Source: Naegleria lovaniensis
Taxonomy: Eukaryota; Heterolobosea; Eutetramitea; Acrasida; Naegleriidae
DNA length: 64,000 nucleotides
Direction of reading: 5' to 3'
NCBI RefSeq assembly: GCF_003324165.1
Contig: NW_025407832.1
Location: forward strand, 421,802-485,801
Positions 10,884-21,468 of the stretch are shown in pieces (positions within the stretch are counted from its first letter, which is position 1; the number at the start of each line of letters is the position of its first letter). The notes under the pieces were generated by a model, which saw only the letters and a program-made list of their open reading frames with translations, searched no databases and was not told the origin of the DNA. The translations under genes were made by a program, and so were the position numbers.

Positions 10884-13800
10884 TTAGTTCTTTCGAGATT
10901 TGAAAGTCAATCGCAACGACAAACTGCTCAAGAGAACACTCAAACTCGAAAGCATCATGAGCATGGATGACAGATAAGGGGGCAAAACAATACCATAAAA
11001 TGGCCACAACACACCACATGCCAATGGAATCATGATCATATTGTATCCAAGAGAAAGGAAGTGATTCAATCGAATTCTAGAAAAAGTTTTGTGAGACAAC
11101 TCAATAGTTGTAACAACATCTCTCAAATCTGAATTAAGCAAAATGATATCTGAACTCTTAATTGCAATGTCTGTACCATCTCCAATGGCAATACCAATAT
11201 CTGCTGCTGATAGTGATGGAGAATCATTAATACCATCTCCAACCATTGCGACTGTATGTCCTTGTTTTTTAAGTAATTCAATATATTGACACTTTTCAGA
11301 AGGAGTCTTATCATAGAGATAATCCAACTTGTTAGAACCCAAATGAGAGACACATTGCTGTACTGCTTGCTTGTTGTCACCACTCATAATCACACATTTG
11401 ATATTAAAGTCCTCTGTTAAAGTTCTAATGACCTCAGCAGCTTCAGGTTTCAATTCATCATACAATGCAATATATCCAATTAAAACATTATTGACAGCAC
11501 AAAATACCACTGTACAGCCCTTTTTCAAGAGCTTTTTGGTATTTGTAAATTTGGTATCTTTGGTGTTTTCAACAATGACTCCTTCCTGACTCAAGAATGA
11601 GGCTTTTCCAATCAATACTGTTTGCTGTTTGTTGTCTCTCTTGTTTGTGAAAACATATTTCAAACCTTTTCCTCCAACAATGTTCAAACTTGTGTCCATA
11701 TGCTCAAACGAGTGTTCAATCTTGGGTGAAAAATGGGTGACAATAGCTTCCGCCAAAGGATGTTCACTGGCTCTTTCAGCTCCAACAATCATTTCAAAAA
11801 AGTCTTGCTCATCAATGCACACTTTTGAAGCATCCTCATGGAAAAATCCATAATCAATCACTGAGGCCTTTCCGTTGGTAATTGTTCCAGTTTTGTCAAA
11901 ACAAATACAGTCTACTTTGTGTGCAATTTCTAATGGGAGACCACCTAAAATTAAAATTCCATTGGCAGCACCAATTCCTGTTGCAACCATGACTGCAGTT
12001 GGAGTGGCTAATCCAAGAGCACAAGGACATGCAATTGAGAGAACGGACATGGAGAAGATCAAAGCAAATAGTACCGAATCTAATCGATTGGTTCCATTAT
12101 TGATAAATCCCAAAGTTGAAGAGAAATACCAAATTCCAAAAGTAATTAGAGATAACACAATGACTGCAGGAACAAACACTCGCGAAATGGAGTCAGCAAA
12201 TTGTTGAATTGGTGCCTTGTTGTGTTGAGCTTGTTGCACCAGTGTAATGATTTGACCCAATACACTTTCCTGTCCTGTCTTGGTCACTTTCACAATAATG
12301 ACTCCACCAGCAGCAGATTCAGTTCCAGAAGAAAATTGCTCATTGACAGTACCTCCAAATACTTTGGAGCCCTTCTTCTTGAAAATTCTTTTGGATTCTC
12401 CAGTCAACATGCTCTCATTAACAAAGCATTGTCCCAAGACAATAACGCCGTCACAAGGAATGGTGTGACCACATTTAACCATAACATAATCACCAACAGA
12501 TATTTCCTCGACGAATACTTCTCTTGTGAGAGAGCTAAATGTCAAATTTTCTTCTTTGGTTTGTTCGTCAATTAAATTGGCTTTTGCAGGTTGTAATTGT
12601 GAAAGAGCTGATAATGACTCTGTAGTCTTTTTCTTGGCAATTGACTCGAGAAATTTGCCTAAATTTTGGAACATCAGCACCATGACACAAGTTTCAAATA
12701 AATAGGAAGGGAATTTTGAGACTGCTTGGCCAATAACGCCATACATCTCCAAGGTTGTAGTAAAAAGCAAAGCAACAGAATACAAGAACGCAGCATTAGT
12801 GCTGAGTGAAATTAGAACGTTCATGTCTGCATAAAAATTTCGTAGTACTTTCATAGCCTGTACATGATAGTGCCATCCTGTCACAAAGTGAACGACGGCA
12901 GTCAAAATCATACATCCATAATTTACAAGTAAATAATTAAGCTTATCTTTGGGCGAATAATTATATCTCACTTTGTACAACTCGTAGCCTGAATAATTTC
13001 GTTTGTTAGCAATGGTAAGTATAACTACAGGAATAGTAAATAGTAAAGAAATGATAAATCGGATCTTCCACACATTGATTGTGTGTTGTACTTTTTCCGA
13101 ATTCTCTTTCTCTGCATGATGATGTTGCTTCCTCTTTGATTGTTGTTTCAAAGAGGCCTGAAATCCAATTGATTCAATTGTTTCCACAATTTGTTGACTC
13201 GAAAGTTCTGAACTATTATATGTGACACTTGCTGAGTTTGTCATTAGAGAAACCGAAGCTTTCAAAATTCCTTTTGTGCTGTTCAGAGAATTTTCTACTT
13301 TTCCGACACATGAAGAGCAATGCATTCCCATTACATCGAGTTCAATGGTTTGTTCTCCATTCATGGCTTCCATTTCAAATTCGTCATCAAAATCGGAGGT
13401 CATCTTCTTTCTCTCGGAGGATGATTCATTGCCAAGAAGAGTCCACAACGATGTCCAAAATGAAGGCTTTTCCGACCGATCACTGTCCTCTTCCTCCTCA
13501 TTTTCGTTCAATAATAACCTCGAAGATATATTGGTTGTATCCTCATCTTCATTCATATCCAAATCAATTTCCTCATGTTCTTCTCGAGGAGAAGACACTT
13601 CCAAAGAAGATAATCGATTCGGATTTGATACAGGCATTGTCGATGTGGATGATGATGAACAAGACAATCCCGAAGGTTCCAAACGAGTGATACTGGCACA
13701 ATTATTTTTTGAAAGGCTTTGCAAGAGTCGTTGTGGGGTGGCCTCTTGTTGGAGTCGGAAACAAATTTCAACATCCAATAATGGAGGAGATGTGTGGTGG

Positions 13801-14660
13801 TTGCTTTGGTGTGGTGGTTGTTCCGTTGGTTTTTTGTTGCATAAAAGTAGGAACCAGGAGGAGGAGGTTGAGGTTGGAATAATTTCCTCAATCAGAAGCC
13901 AGTCCATTCCGAATAATAATTTGGAAATTTCATCCTGATGATGGTGCTGGGTCAAGTTCAACAATGAAGAATGATGGACCGGTGAGGTGTGAAGTGAAGT
14001 TGATGCTGTTGTTGTTGAATAAGCTCGAATTTCAAACGGAATAAAACTTGTGTGTTGTTTGATATGATTCAAGATGCTCTCAAGTTGTTCATCATAGAGC
14101 TCGGAAATACTTTTTCCGTCATGATGATTGAAGAGAAGGGACCTCTCTACCACACATACAAGTCGCTTCTTTTCCAAATCTACATGATGATGATACTTTC
14201 GGACCACTTGCTCATGGTTGGCTTGTTGTTCTTCATGATGATTGAATCGTTCTGTAAGATAGTCCTGAAACAACCGACTGACCAAACTGGAACAACTACC
14301 ACATCTCATTCCTTCAATGCGTACCTGAAAGATGACCCATGAGTCAAGACCTTGTTGTTGCGTTGATGATATTGAATAATCATTCAAATCCACCACTAGA
14401 GCTGAAGAAGACTGTTCCTTGTTGTTATGATGAATCAAGTCTTCCAAACATCCCGACCATAACCAACGTTGTAATACCTCCTGTTGTTGCTTTTCATCAT
14501 CCACTCGATGGTTGTCTTCTCCTCTCGTTGTTGTCAACGATGATGATGAGAACAACAATAACATGGGACGAAATCGTTCATAGAAAAATCTAGAATCTTG
14601 TCCGTTGTGCTGTTGCGGAGTGGACGAAGGGGATGAGGACGGATAATACTGTGCACACAT
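10884..14660 (-). CDS. P1B-type copper-transporting ATPase (ATP7/CCC2-like)
   Basis: A single exon of 1258 residues from the first in-frame ATG at 14660; the frame extends upstream only to a TTG. It shows a heavy-metal-associated motif GMRCGSCS near residue 117, a second, canonical one (GMHCSSC) near 444, the TGES actuator motif, the transmembrane CPC motif (near 876), the phosphorylation motif DKTGTITNG (near 920), the SEHPL motif and the hinge GDGINDSP (near 1140). These define Cu(I) exporters, which load secreted cuproenzymes in the Golgi or expel copper. The first 440 residues are long and rich in Ser, His, Gln and acidic residues. The N-terminal part up to the second metal domain is therefore much longer than in yeast Ccc2. 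Catalytic residues all appear intact. Confidence 0.93.
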   Translation of the reverse strand: MCAQYYPSSSPSSTPQQHNGQDSRFFYERFRPMLLLFSSSSLTTTRGEDNHRVDDEKQQQEVLQRWLWSGCLEDLIHHNNKEQSSSALVVDLNDYSISSTQQQGLDSWVIFQVRIEGMRCGSCSSLVSRLFQDYLTERFNHHEEQQANHEQVVRKYHHHVDLEKKRLVCVVERSLLFNHHDGKSISELYDEQLESILNHIKQHTSFIPFEIRAYSTTTASTSLHTSPVHHSSLLNLTQHHHQDEISKLLFGMDWLLIEEIIPTSTSSSWFLLLCNKKPTEQPPHQSNHHTSPPLLDVEICFRLQQEATPQRLLQSLSKNNCASITRLEPSGLSCSSSSTSTMPVSNPNRLSSLEVSSPREEHEEIDLDMNEDEDTTNISSRLLLNENEEEEDSDRSEKPSFWTSLWTLLGNESSSERKKMTSDFDDEFEMEAMNGEQTIELDVMGMHCSSCVGKVENSLNSTKGILKASVSLMTNSASVTYNSSELSSQQIVETIESIGFQASLKQQSKRKQHHHAEKENSEKVQHTINVWKIRFIISLLFTIPVVILTIANKRNYSGYELYKVRYNYSPKDKLNYLLVNYGCMILTAVVHFVTGWHYHVQAMKVLRNFYADMNVLISLSTNAAFLYSVALLFTTTLEMYGVIGQAVSKFPSYLFETCVMVLMFQNLGKFLESIAKKKTTESLSALSQLQPAKANLIDEQTKEENLTFSSLTREVFVEEISVGDYVMVKCGHTIPCDGVIVLGQCFVNESMLTGESKRIFKKKGSKVFGGTVNEQFSSGTESAAGGVIIVKVTKTGQESVLGQIITLVQQAQHNKAPIQQFADSISRVFVPAVIVLSLITFGIWYFSSTLGFINNGTNRLDSVLFALIFSMSVLSIACPCALGLATPTAVMVATGIGAANGILILGGLPLEIAHKVDCICFDKTGTITNGKASVIDYGFFHEDASKVCIDEQDFFEMIVGAERASEHPLAEAIVTHFSPKIEHSFEHMDTSLNIVGGKGLKYVFTNKRDNKQQTVLIGKASFLSQEGVIVENTKDTKFTNTKKLLKKGCTVVFCAVNNVLIGYIALYDELKPEAAEVIRTLTEDFNIKCVIMSGDNKQAVQQCVSHLGSNKLDYLYDKTPSEKCQYIELLKKQGHTVAMVGDGINDSPSLSAADIGIAIGDGTDIAIKSSDIILLNSDLRDVVTTIELSHKTFSRIRLNHFLSLGYNMIMIPLACGVLWPFYGIVLPPYLSSMLMMLSSLSVLLSSLSLRLTFKSRKN

Positions 14661-14888
14661 GATGGCCACGCGTGTCAGAGGTGTTGTTGTGAGGTGTTTT
14701 CTTTTGTGATCCGATTTCAATATATTTTGAATTGTTGATGTTTGAAGGGTGGTTGAGGATTGGAAAGAAATTTGATGGCAGTGTGAATGGATTTGGTAAC
14801 TGATCTGGAATGAATAGTGAATCTCTAAGGCTTCTCTATGACTTGTGTATATTGTTGTTGTAGAGTTTATTTACAATAGACTTTGGGT

Positions 14889-15362
14889 TCAAGAATGTTT
14901 AGTGTGTTCTTTCATAATAGCCAAACATCTCTCAATCATGGGTCCCTCTTCAAGATCATTCTTTGAAGAAGCATGATGAGTCACAAAGATTCCATTCAAC
15001 TTGTCCTTGACTGTCTTACTGGTTGCAGCGACTTGGAATTTCTCTTTCACTGACACTTTACTTGGACACCAAACGATAAAGATAATCTTACTTCTCAAAC
15101 CTTCAGAGGCAGTATCAGGTAAACTTGAAGAAGCAGGTTTCTCGAAATGCAAATGATAGCAAATGTAACGAGTATGGTCATTGGGAAGTTTTTCAGATAA
15201 TTCTTCCAAGGAGGTTGCATTGGAGAGTTCTTCATCGATTTGCATTCCCTTTTCCTTCATTTCAAGAACGAGCATTTTGTGATCCTTGTAGGAACCTTTA
15301 CCCATCTTCATGCTTTGGAAGGCTTGAATGATGGAATCATCAACATTGGTTTGGAGCATCAT
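14889..15362 (-). CDS. ADF/cofilin-like actin-binding protein
   Basis: One exon, 157 residues if translation starts at the paired ATGs near 15362. An in-frame ATG at 15398 would add 12 residues, but that stretch is CA-rich like the 5' leaders in this window. The fold signature of an ADF-H domain is visible: a short N-terminal helix (VDDSIIQAFQSMKMG), the strand DHTRYICYHLHFE, the strand SKIIFIVWCPSKVSVKEK and a long helix with KTVKDKLNG, the actin-binding helix of cofilins. Members sever and depolymerise actin filaments. The middle contains a somewhat long loop (KPASSSLPDTASEG). The match rests on the pattern of strands and the actin-binding helix, so a related ADF-H protein such as coactosin is possible. 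Confidence 0.75.
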   Translation of the reverse strand: MMLQTNVDDSIIQAFQSMKMGKGSYKDHKMLVLEMKEKGMQIDEELSNATSLEELSEKLPNDHTRYICYHLHFEKPASSSLPDTASEGLRSKIIFIVWCPSKVSVKEKFQVAATSKTVKDKLNGIFVTHHASSKNDLEEGPMIERCLAIMKEHTKHS

Positions 15363-15836
15363 CTTGTTGTTGTGTTTGTAGTTGTAATGAGTATTCAATT
15401 CAGCTCTTGCAATTGAATGTTGCTTTTTGTTTTTTAAATGATTGTTTTTGTTGTTGAGAGTCCATGGAGAGAACGAGAATGAACGTATTTATAGTGTTTT
15501 TGAAATGCTCGTTTAAAGTTCAAATGCAAATTGTAGTTGTGATGTATGATCAGTTTGAAAGATAGGTGGTGCAGTAACCAATCGAAATCGTTCTTGTTTG
15601 ATGGATATGCGGAATAATTTTGAAAGATAGGTGGTGAACAAGGAACATACCACGTGGGTTTTCTTCAAGGTTCAATTCATGTGAGCGTACGGTAGATGAA
15701 CGTTTTGTATACCTCCGAAGCTCATCAGTGATCGTGTGTTGCTATTATCAGTGATAAAAACAACAAAGCGTTCGAAGGTGAAAATCACACTTTTATTCTC
15801 AAATTTACAGATCACCATCCTTTTTCAAATCATACC
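15363..15836. promoter_or_regulatory. Cofilin upstream region with no gene
   Basis: This gap lies between the cofilin-like gene's 5' end and the acyl-CoA dehydrogenase 3' end, both on the minus strand, so it should carry the cofilin promoter and the dehydrogenase terminator. It holds an 18-bp direct repeat, listed separately. I see no open frame or RNA gene. Confidence 0.5.
15554..15636. repeat. Direct repeat of TTTGAAAGATAGGTGGTG, two copies 65 bp apart
   Basis: Perfect 18-bp copies lie at 15554-15571 and 15619-15636, about 190 and 255 bp upstream of the cofilin-like start on the minus strand. The sequences between and around them are not otherwise alike, so this is not a longer local duplication visible by eye. 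It may be a pair of transcription-factor sites. Confidence 0.6.
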
Positions 15837-17786
15837 TTACAATCGACTTCTCTTCTCTGCTGGTGTCTTGTATCCATCACTTTCATTGGCAATTAAATAA
15901 TCTACAGCTTGAATTTGCTTGATTTGCTCAATCTTCTCTTGACTTGGAAGAATGACCAATGGTGTATGATCTTCAACAAATAATTTTAGAATTTGAACAT
16001 TCTTGTGTGAATTCTTGACAATACAATGTTCCAATAAGAGTGCAGCAATTTGAACGTGAGCGATGGAGAAGGCCAATTCTCTTGCAAAGGTTGTCACCAC
16101 TGCTTGATTGGTGTGATTATTCTTCAAATAGTGTTGAATTTCTGAGAGTGCATGTGAAATTGTTTTTGCAACTTGTGAAACGTTGGAAGAAGTTGGAGAA
16201 TTGACCACTGAATTAATATGATCACAAAATGCTTTGAATGCTTCTTGTCCTGTTTTTGGATGTAATAAAACTCTGAGAACATCCAACGAAAGAATATTAG
16301 TCGTTCCTTCCCACAATGCAAGAACTTGAGCATCTCTCAATAATCTTGGAATTCCTGTGTCTTCAATGTAACCCATTCCACCAATCATTTCTAAACCTTC
16401 GCTGACGACTTGAATGGCTTTCTTTCCAGTGTACAATTTGATGATTGGTGTGAAGAGACGAAGCAAATGCGATTCAGCTGCTGTTGCAATTCCACTCTCT
16501 TCACGACCCATCATTCTGACAACATCCATAACGAAATGTAAACATCCAGTGGTTTCTGTGACCATCTTTGACAAGTGTCTTAAATGAAGTGAATTGTGTG
16601 ACAAGAGTTGACCTCTATTGACAGTTCTATTGGTAGAAAAGTCTTGAGCAATGCTAATCATTCTTCTCATTTTAGCAACAGAGCAAGTGGCATTGTAAAT
16701 ACGAGTAGTGTTCATCATGATGGAAATGTATTTGACTCCTTCTCCTCTTGGACTGACAAGTGTTGCTTTTGCTCCCTTGATTTCAATTTCAGCAGTTGGT
16801 AATGCCTTTGTTCCAAGCTTGTTTTTCAACTTGTGAATGACAAGACCATTCAATTTCTGTGTCTTTTCATCTCTCATCTTGACAAGGAATAGTGACACTT
16901 GATCATCGATTTTTCCTGTTTTTTCACATTTAATTTTTGCCAAAGCAAGAGTCATTTGCGAGTCAGTGGCACTTGTGAACCATTTGAAACCATCCAGAGT
17001 GTAATCAAAATCTTTGACATGTGTAGCAACAGTTTCTGTTCCTGACACGTCACTTCCACCCTTTTTTTCTTTGTGAATGACAAGCATAAAGTGATATTGG
17101 CAGTTGTCGATCGGATGGTGCGTGATGATTGTAATTAATAGTACACTACTATTTGTTTTCAAAGACTACTCACCAGTCATCCATTGTCCACTTGTCCAAA
17201 ACATCTTTGGATCTCTTGAAATTAAATGATTTTTACATTCTGCAAACAATTTCAATCGTTCCACTTCAGCTTGAGTCTTTCCAGGTGGTAAAGTCTTCAA
17301 CATGTACTCCATCAATCTTGCAGCAGCATCTCCCATTGCCAAAGGACAAGTAAAAACACTTGAACTTGGATCAAATAAATACAATTTCGCAAATTGATAC
17401 AATCGATGCAATCCGTGTTCTCCTAACTGATCTCTTTCATAACCCAATGCAACTATTCCTTCCCGAGCACTAATTTCATTTAATTGTTTCCAAGCAGGAT
17501 GTAATTCAATATGATCAATTCTATTTTGCCAAGCATCATATTGAAACAATTGTGGTTGATGTCTTTCTGCTAAATCAGAAATTTTCCAAATAGAAGAAGT
17601 CACTTGTTCTCCGAAATGAGTCAAATCTTGTTTGATTTGAGTTTTAGTCGATTCCGAAAGAGAAGGAAGAACATGGCTCGAAAAGATGTGCTTGTCGAGA
17701 ATTTCCTGAAGGGCAGTGTCTTCGAGAAACGCATTGCCAAGCGTTGGTGGAGAGATGGTGTGCGTGGTGATCGAGACTGTTGACAT
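15837..17786 (-). CDS. Acyl-CoA dehydrogenase, AidB/ACAD-like, with peroxisomal-type C-terminus
   Basis: Two exons, join 17786..17174 and 17068..15837, encode 614 residues. The intron is 105 nt (GTGAGT donor, CAAAG acceptor, phase 1). This join restores the family motif WMTEKKGGSDVSG, the flavin-binding segment. Later landmarks are GFKWFTSATDSQ, GGMGYIEDTGIPRLLRDA and LWEGTTNIL, the last carrying the catalytic-base Glu region of this subgroup. The enzyme introduces an alpha-beta double bond into an acyl-CoA with FAD. The length and the helical N-terminal extension resemble AidB and the long ACADs. The last three residues are SRL, a PTS1-type tripeptide, and no obvious mitochondrial presequence is seen. 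Peroxisomal location is an inference from that tripeptide; the acyl substrate is unknown. Confidence 0.9.
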
Positions 17787-17874
17787 TTTTTTTTGTAATT
17801 TTTTAATTTTCCTTATTCTCCAAACCTCTAAACTATTATAATCCTGTTGGATGATTCAATTGTGACTACATTCC

Positions 17875-19725
17875 TTACTGCTCTTCTTTTTGCTCTTTTT
17901 CGTATTGGTCCTTAAATATTCTCGAATAGTCAGTCAAGTATCCATTCACTATATTCATGGCTGTTTTAGAACCAATTTTTTGAGACACTCTTGAGCCCTT
18001 ACTGAATAGTTTTAGAAAGGTCGTTTTCTGTCTGTCAAAAAATCCTGGTAGAGGTGAATAAAATCTAAAAGAAATTACAAGGCGGATGAAATAGTGTAAG
18101 GGGTCGTCTTTTCTCTTTTCAGCTTCATCCTTATCAAAAACAACATTAACGTTGTCAACTAGATATTCGAACATATCGAACCGGTGCAGGCTGTTGTACG
18201 TTGTATTAGGATTTAGGCATAAATATATGATTGGTGTGCCCTTACAAGTGTTTGTGTTGACGTTATTGATATTGGCTTTACGAACTTCTATGCAGTATTT
18301 CCACAAGTCCAAATTGTCGTTCGAAATGATACAACACTGTGCCATGTCATCATCAATTAAATTCTCTTCATGAACTTGCTCATACGTTTCTATAATATCA
18401 ATTATTTCATCGCTCGTGAATCTGTTACGAATCAAATGGAAATAATGTCGAAAGAGAGAAGCAGCCATATGTGTTGACATTTTAAATTTCCAGTCTTGTA
18501 TCGCCGCCTTCAACAATCGATATGAAATTTTGGTTGTCATAAGGAAGTAATGATCATTCGGAAATAAAGCATACAATAAAACAGAAGCCAATAAATCAGC
18601 ATCCGTATTGAAGGTTTTCTCAATATAGGGTTCTTTTTGCATTTTCCTTGCTTGTGGTATTAGAGTTGGATGCATGTTGATCCAAAACGAAAGTATTTCT
18701 CTAATCTCTTCAGGTTGAAAATGACCAAGTTCCAACAATTTTTGGAATTGTGACTTTACATTGTCCATAATTTCGTGATCTTGAGGATAACCATTAAAAT
18801 GTTTTTCATGTTGTGGCCTCTCCATGTCCAGTTCAATTTCTTTCATTAATGCTCTCATGAGTTTCATACTTTTCAAATACAAAGAAGGTTCAAAGATACG
18901 AAACACATTAAGAGGAAATCGACACTTGGCCGATGAAATGAGTTCTAACACGGGTTGTACTAACAAATCATTATTTTCATCCAATCGTTTTTTTGGATTT
19001 TCCGATGTATCTTTTAAAGCTTTAACGACTTCTTCATAGGCTGAAGCATGATCTTTTCGAAAATAAGTCATAAAGGAAAGAGTACAACATCTCTGCAACT
19101 GATATTCTTGATCAAAATGATCTCCAGTTAATGGTTTTAAATTAGAATGGACATAGTCGACAAAAGCGTTCCACTTTTGACAGAAAGGGCTCTTCTCAAC
19201 AACGATATAGTCCATCATAGGTTTCCACAATATCTTAATTTGTGGTAACTTCTCTCCCATTAATTCAATGAGCTTGCCAGTAACAGTACCAACCAATTTT
19301 CCATGAAGCTCTTGTTTGAAAATTGTATAAAACCGAAATCCATAATAAAAATCAATTCCAAAGCTCTTTTGCGTTGCTGATTCGTCGTCATCAACGCAAG
19401 GACTGGTTGGTGTGTGACTCTGTAGTTTTTCTCTCATGTACATCTTTTCCGCTTCCTCTACATGTGTTTTGGTTTGGCTTTTTAATTTACGTAAAGAACT
19501 TGAAATTCCCTTCTTTTTTGATGACTTGATGTTGGGCGAGTTCATTTCAGCTTCAAGCTGTCGGATTTGTTTTTTCAAATAAAAAGCATACCGCATCCTC
19601 CATAAAGCTTCAAAGCGAGCCATGCTCAGCCAATGTCTGTTCAATAATAATAAATCAGAAACAATTTTCAATTCTTCACAAAAGATCATGATGGAGAAGA
19701 TGAGATCTTCAGGCAATTGGTTCAT
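17875..19725 (-). CDS. F-box-like protein with ankyrin-like C-terminal region
   Basis: One exon of 616 residues from the ATG at 19725, which has an AAAAA leader; the open frame continues 22 codons upstream to another ATG at 19791. The N-terminus (LPEDLIFSIMIFCEELK, then LNRHWLSMARFEALWRMR) has the spacing of an F-box, the Skp1-binding helix set of SCF ubiquitin ligases. A highly charged Lys/Glu stretch follows. The remaining 450 residues are helical with no recognised domain until two ankyrin-like units near residues 510-570 (KGTPIIYLCLNP, DDPLHYFIRLV). It may be a substrate adaptor whose C-terminal half chooses the target. The F-box assignment is by pattern only. Confidence 0.65.
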   Translation of the reverse strand: MNQLPEDLIFSIMIFCEELKIVSDLLLLNRHWLSMARFEALWRMRYAFYLKKQIRQLEAEMNSPNIKSSKKKGISSSLRKLKSQTKTHVEEAEKMYMREKLQSHTPTSPCVDDDESATQKSFGIDFYYGFRFYTIFKQELHGKLVGTVTGKLIELMGEKLPQIKILWKPMMDYIVVEKSPFCQKWNAFVDYVHSNLKPLTGDHFDQEYQLQRCCTLSFMTYFRKDHASAYEEVVKALKDTSENPKKRLDENNDLLVQPVLELISSAKCRFPLNVFRIFEPSLYLKSMKLMRALMKEIELDMERPQHEKHFNGYPQDHEIMDNVKSQFQKLLELGHFQPEEIREILSFWINMHPTLIPQARKMQKEPYIEKTFNTDADLLASVLLYALFPNDHYFLMTTKISYRLLKAAIQDWKFKMSTHMAASLFRHYFHLIRNRFTSDEIIDIIETYEQVHEENLIDDDMAQCCIISNDNLDLWKYCIEVRKANINNVNTNTCKGTPIIYLCLNPNTTYNSLHRFDMFEYLVDNVNVVFDKDEAEKRKDDPLHYFIRLVISFRFYSPLPGFFDRQKTTFLKLFSKGSRVSQKIGSKTAMNIVNGYLTDYSRIFKDQYEKEQKEEQ

Positions 19726-19805
19726 TTTTTGCTTGTTGTCATGATTGTTTGGCAACGCTGCAAAACGCCAAAGACTTAGGTGCAAAATCAACGTGCTATC
19801 AGCAT

Positions 19806-21387
19806 TTATTGTTGTTTTGGTTGAGGTGCCTTCTCGAAATCTCGCACAACTTTCTTAATAATTGCAATACATTCTCTCAATTGTTCTTCAGTGATGACCA
19901 GTGGTGGAGCAAATCGAATAATGTTGTCATGTGTTTGTTTTGCTAAAAGGCCATTCTCTTTCAAACGCATACACAAATCATACGAGTTCTTGCCATGCAT
20001 TCTACTGTGGTTCATCACAAAAGCATTGAGAAGACCTTTTCCTCTCACTTCATCAACAATTCCTCCCTCATGAACAAGCTCTCTACATTCTTGTCTGAAA
20101 ATTTCACCAAGTCTAGCCGCATTCTCAATCATATTCTCATTTTGCAAAACTTCAAGAGCAGTCATTGATACAGAACAACCAAGTGGATTTCCACCATATG
20201 TACTTCCGTGAGTACCTGGTTCAAAAACATCCATCACTTTCTTGTCAGCCAAAATGCATGAAACAGGAAATACTCCTCCTGACAACGCCTTTCCCAAAAT
20301 CAAAATATCTGGTTTTTCACCCTTAGATTTATCCAATGAATGCTCATAACAAAGCATTTTACCAGTTCTTCCCAAACCTGTTTGAATTTCATCACAAATC
20401 ATCAAAACATTATGCTCCTTACAAAGCTTGTAAACTTCGCTCAGATACTTGTCGCTTGGAACTCGAACTCCAGCCTCACCTTGAATGGGTTCAAACAAGA
20501 AACCAGCAACATTCTTTCCAAACTTTTCCAAAAGCTCTCTCAATGAATCCACATCATCATATTTTGCAGTTAAAACTCCTGGCAAGAAAGGTCCAAATCC
20601 ATCTCTTGTTTCATCACTATCACTAAAACTAATGACACCAATGGTTCTTCCATGGAAATTACCAGAGCATGCAATAATGATGGCTTCATTATCGGGAATA
20701 CCCTTGACTTCATAGCCCCACTTTCTGGCAGCTTTTAATGCTGTTTCAACTGCTTCAGCTCCAGTGTTCATTGGCAACACTTTTTCAAATCCAAATAATC
20801 TGGTAACGTATTGAGCCCATTGTCCGAACACATTGTTGTAGAAGGCACGAGATGAGAGCGTTACTTTTTCTGCTTGTGATTTCAAAGTCTCGATAATTTT
20901 GGGGTGGCAATGTCCTTGATTGACTGCACTATATGCAGAGAGAAAATCATAATATTTACGTCCTTCTGGATCGTAGACCACCACTCCTTGAGCACGTTCA
21001 AAGACTACTTTCAATGGATGATAACTGTTTTCAAGAAAGTCCAATAGTTGATTTCCGAAATTTTGATTGGATTATCATCATCGGAATGATGAAGAATGAT
21101 TTTCAGCAACATTGGAGTAAAAGTCATGAAGTTTGATTGGATGGTCAATATTTAGAGAAATGATGAACGGCTACTTACTTGTGTGCAGAATAATCGTTCT
21201 CTAATTTCATAATATCATCACTGCTTAACTTTTTAATTTCGTACTGCTGACCCATATGTGTTGAAAATGCAGCTCTCTGAGAAAATCGTTGATTACTGCT
21301 TCCTAGCATCAGCATTGTTGAGTGGTTTCCCAAAAGTCGTTGATGCTTGTTTGCTGATTTCAAGAACGAATGCATGACGGATTTCAT
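19806..21387 (-). CDS. OAT: Ornithine aminotransferase, mitochondrial
   Basis: Two exons, join 21387..21179 and 21024..19806, give 475 residues. The intron is 154 nt (GTAAGT donor, AACAG acceptor, phase 2). The join rebuilds SAHNYHPLKVVFERA, the conserved start of the fold. It is a class III PLP-dependent aminotransferase converting ornithine and 2-oxoglutarate to glutamate semialdehyde and glutamate. Visible motifs are MNTGAEAVETALKAARKW, the cofactor-binding aspartate in ICDEIQTGLGRTG and the Schiff-base lysine in LGKALSGGVFP. The first 45 residues are Arg/Lys/Ser/His-rich and lack acidic residues at the start, as expected of a mitochondrial targeting peptide. The product feeds proline or glutamate synthesis. 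Confidence 0.94.
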
Positions 21388-21468
21388 TTTGCTTGTGTGT
21401 TCAATTTGGATATTTTTTGTTGATGTCCTTTTTGGTTGAGCGTTTATTCACATCATGGAGAGAGGTTC

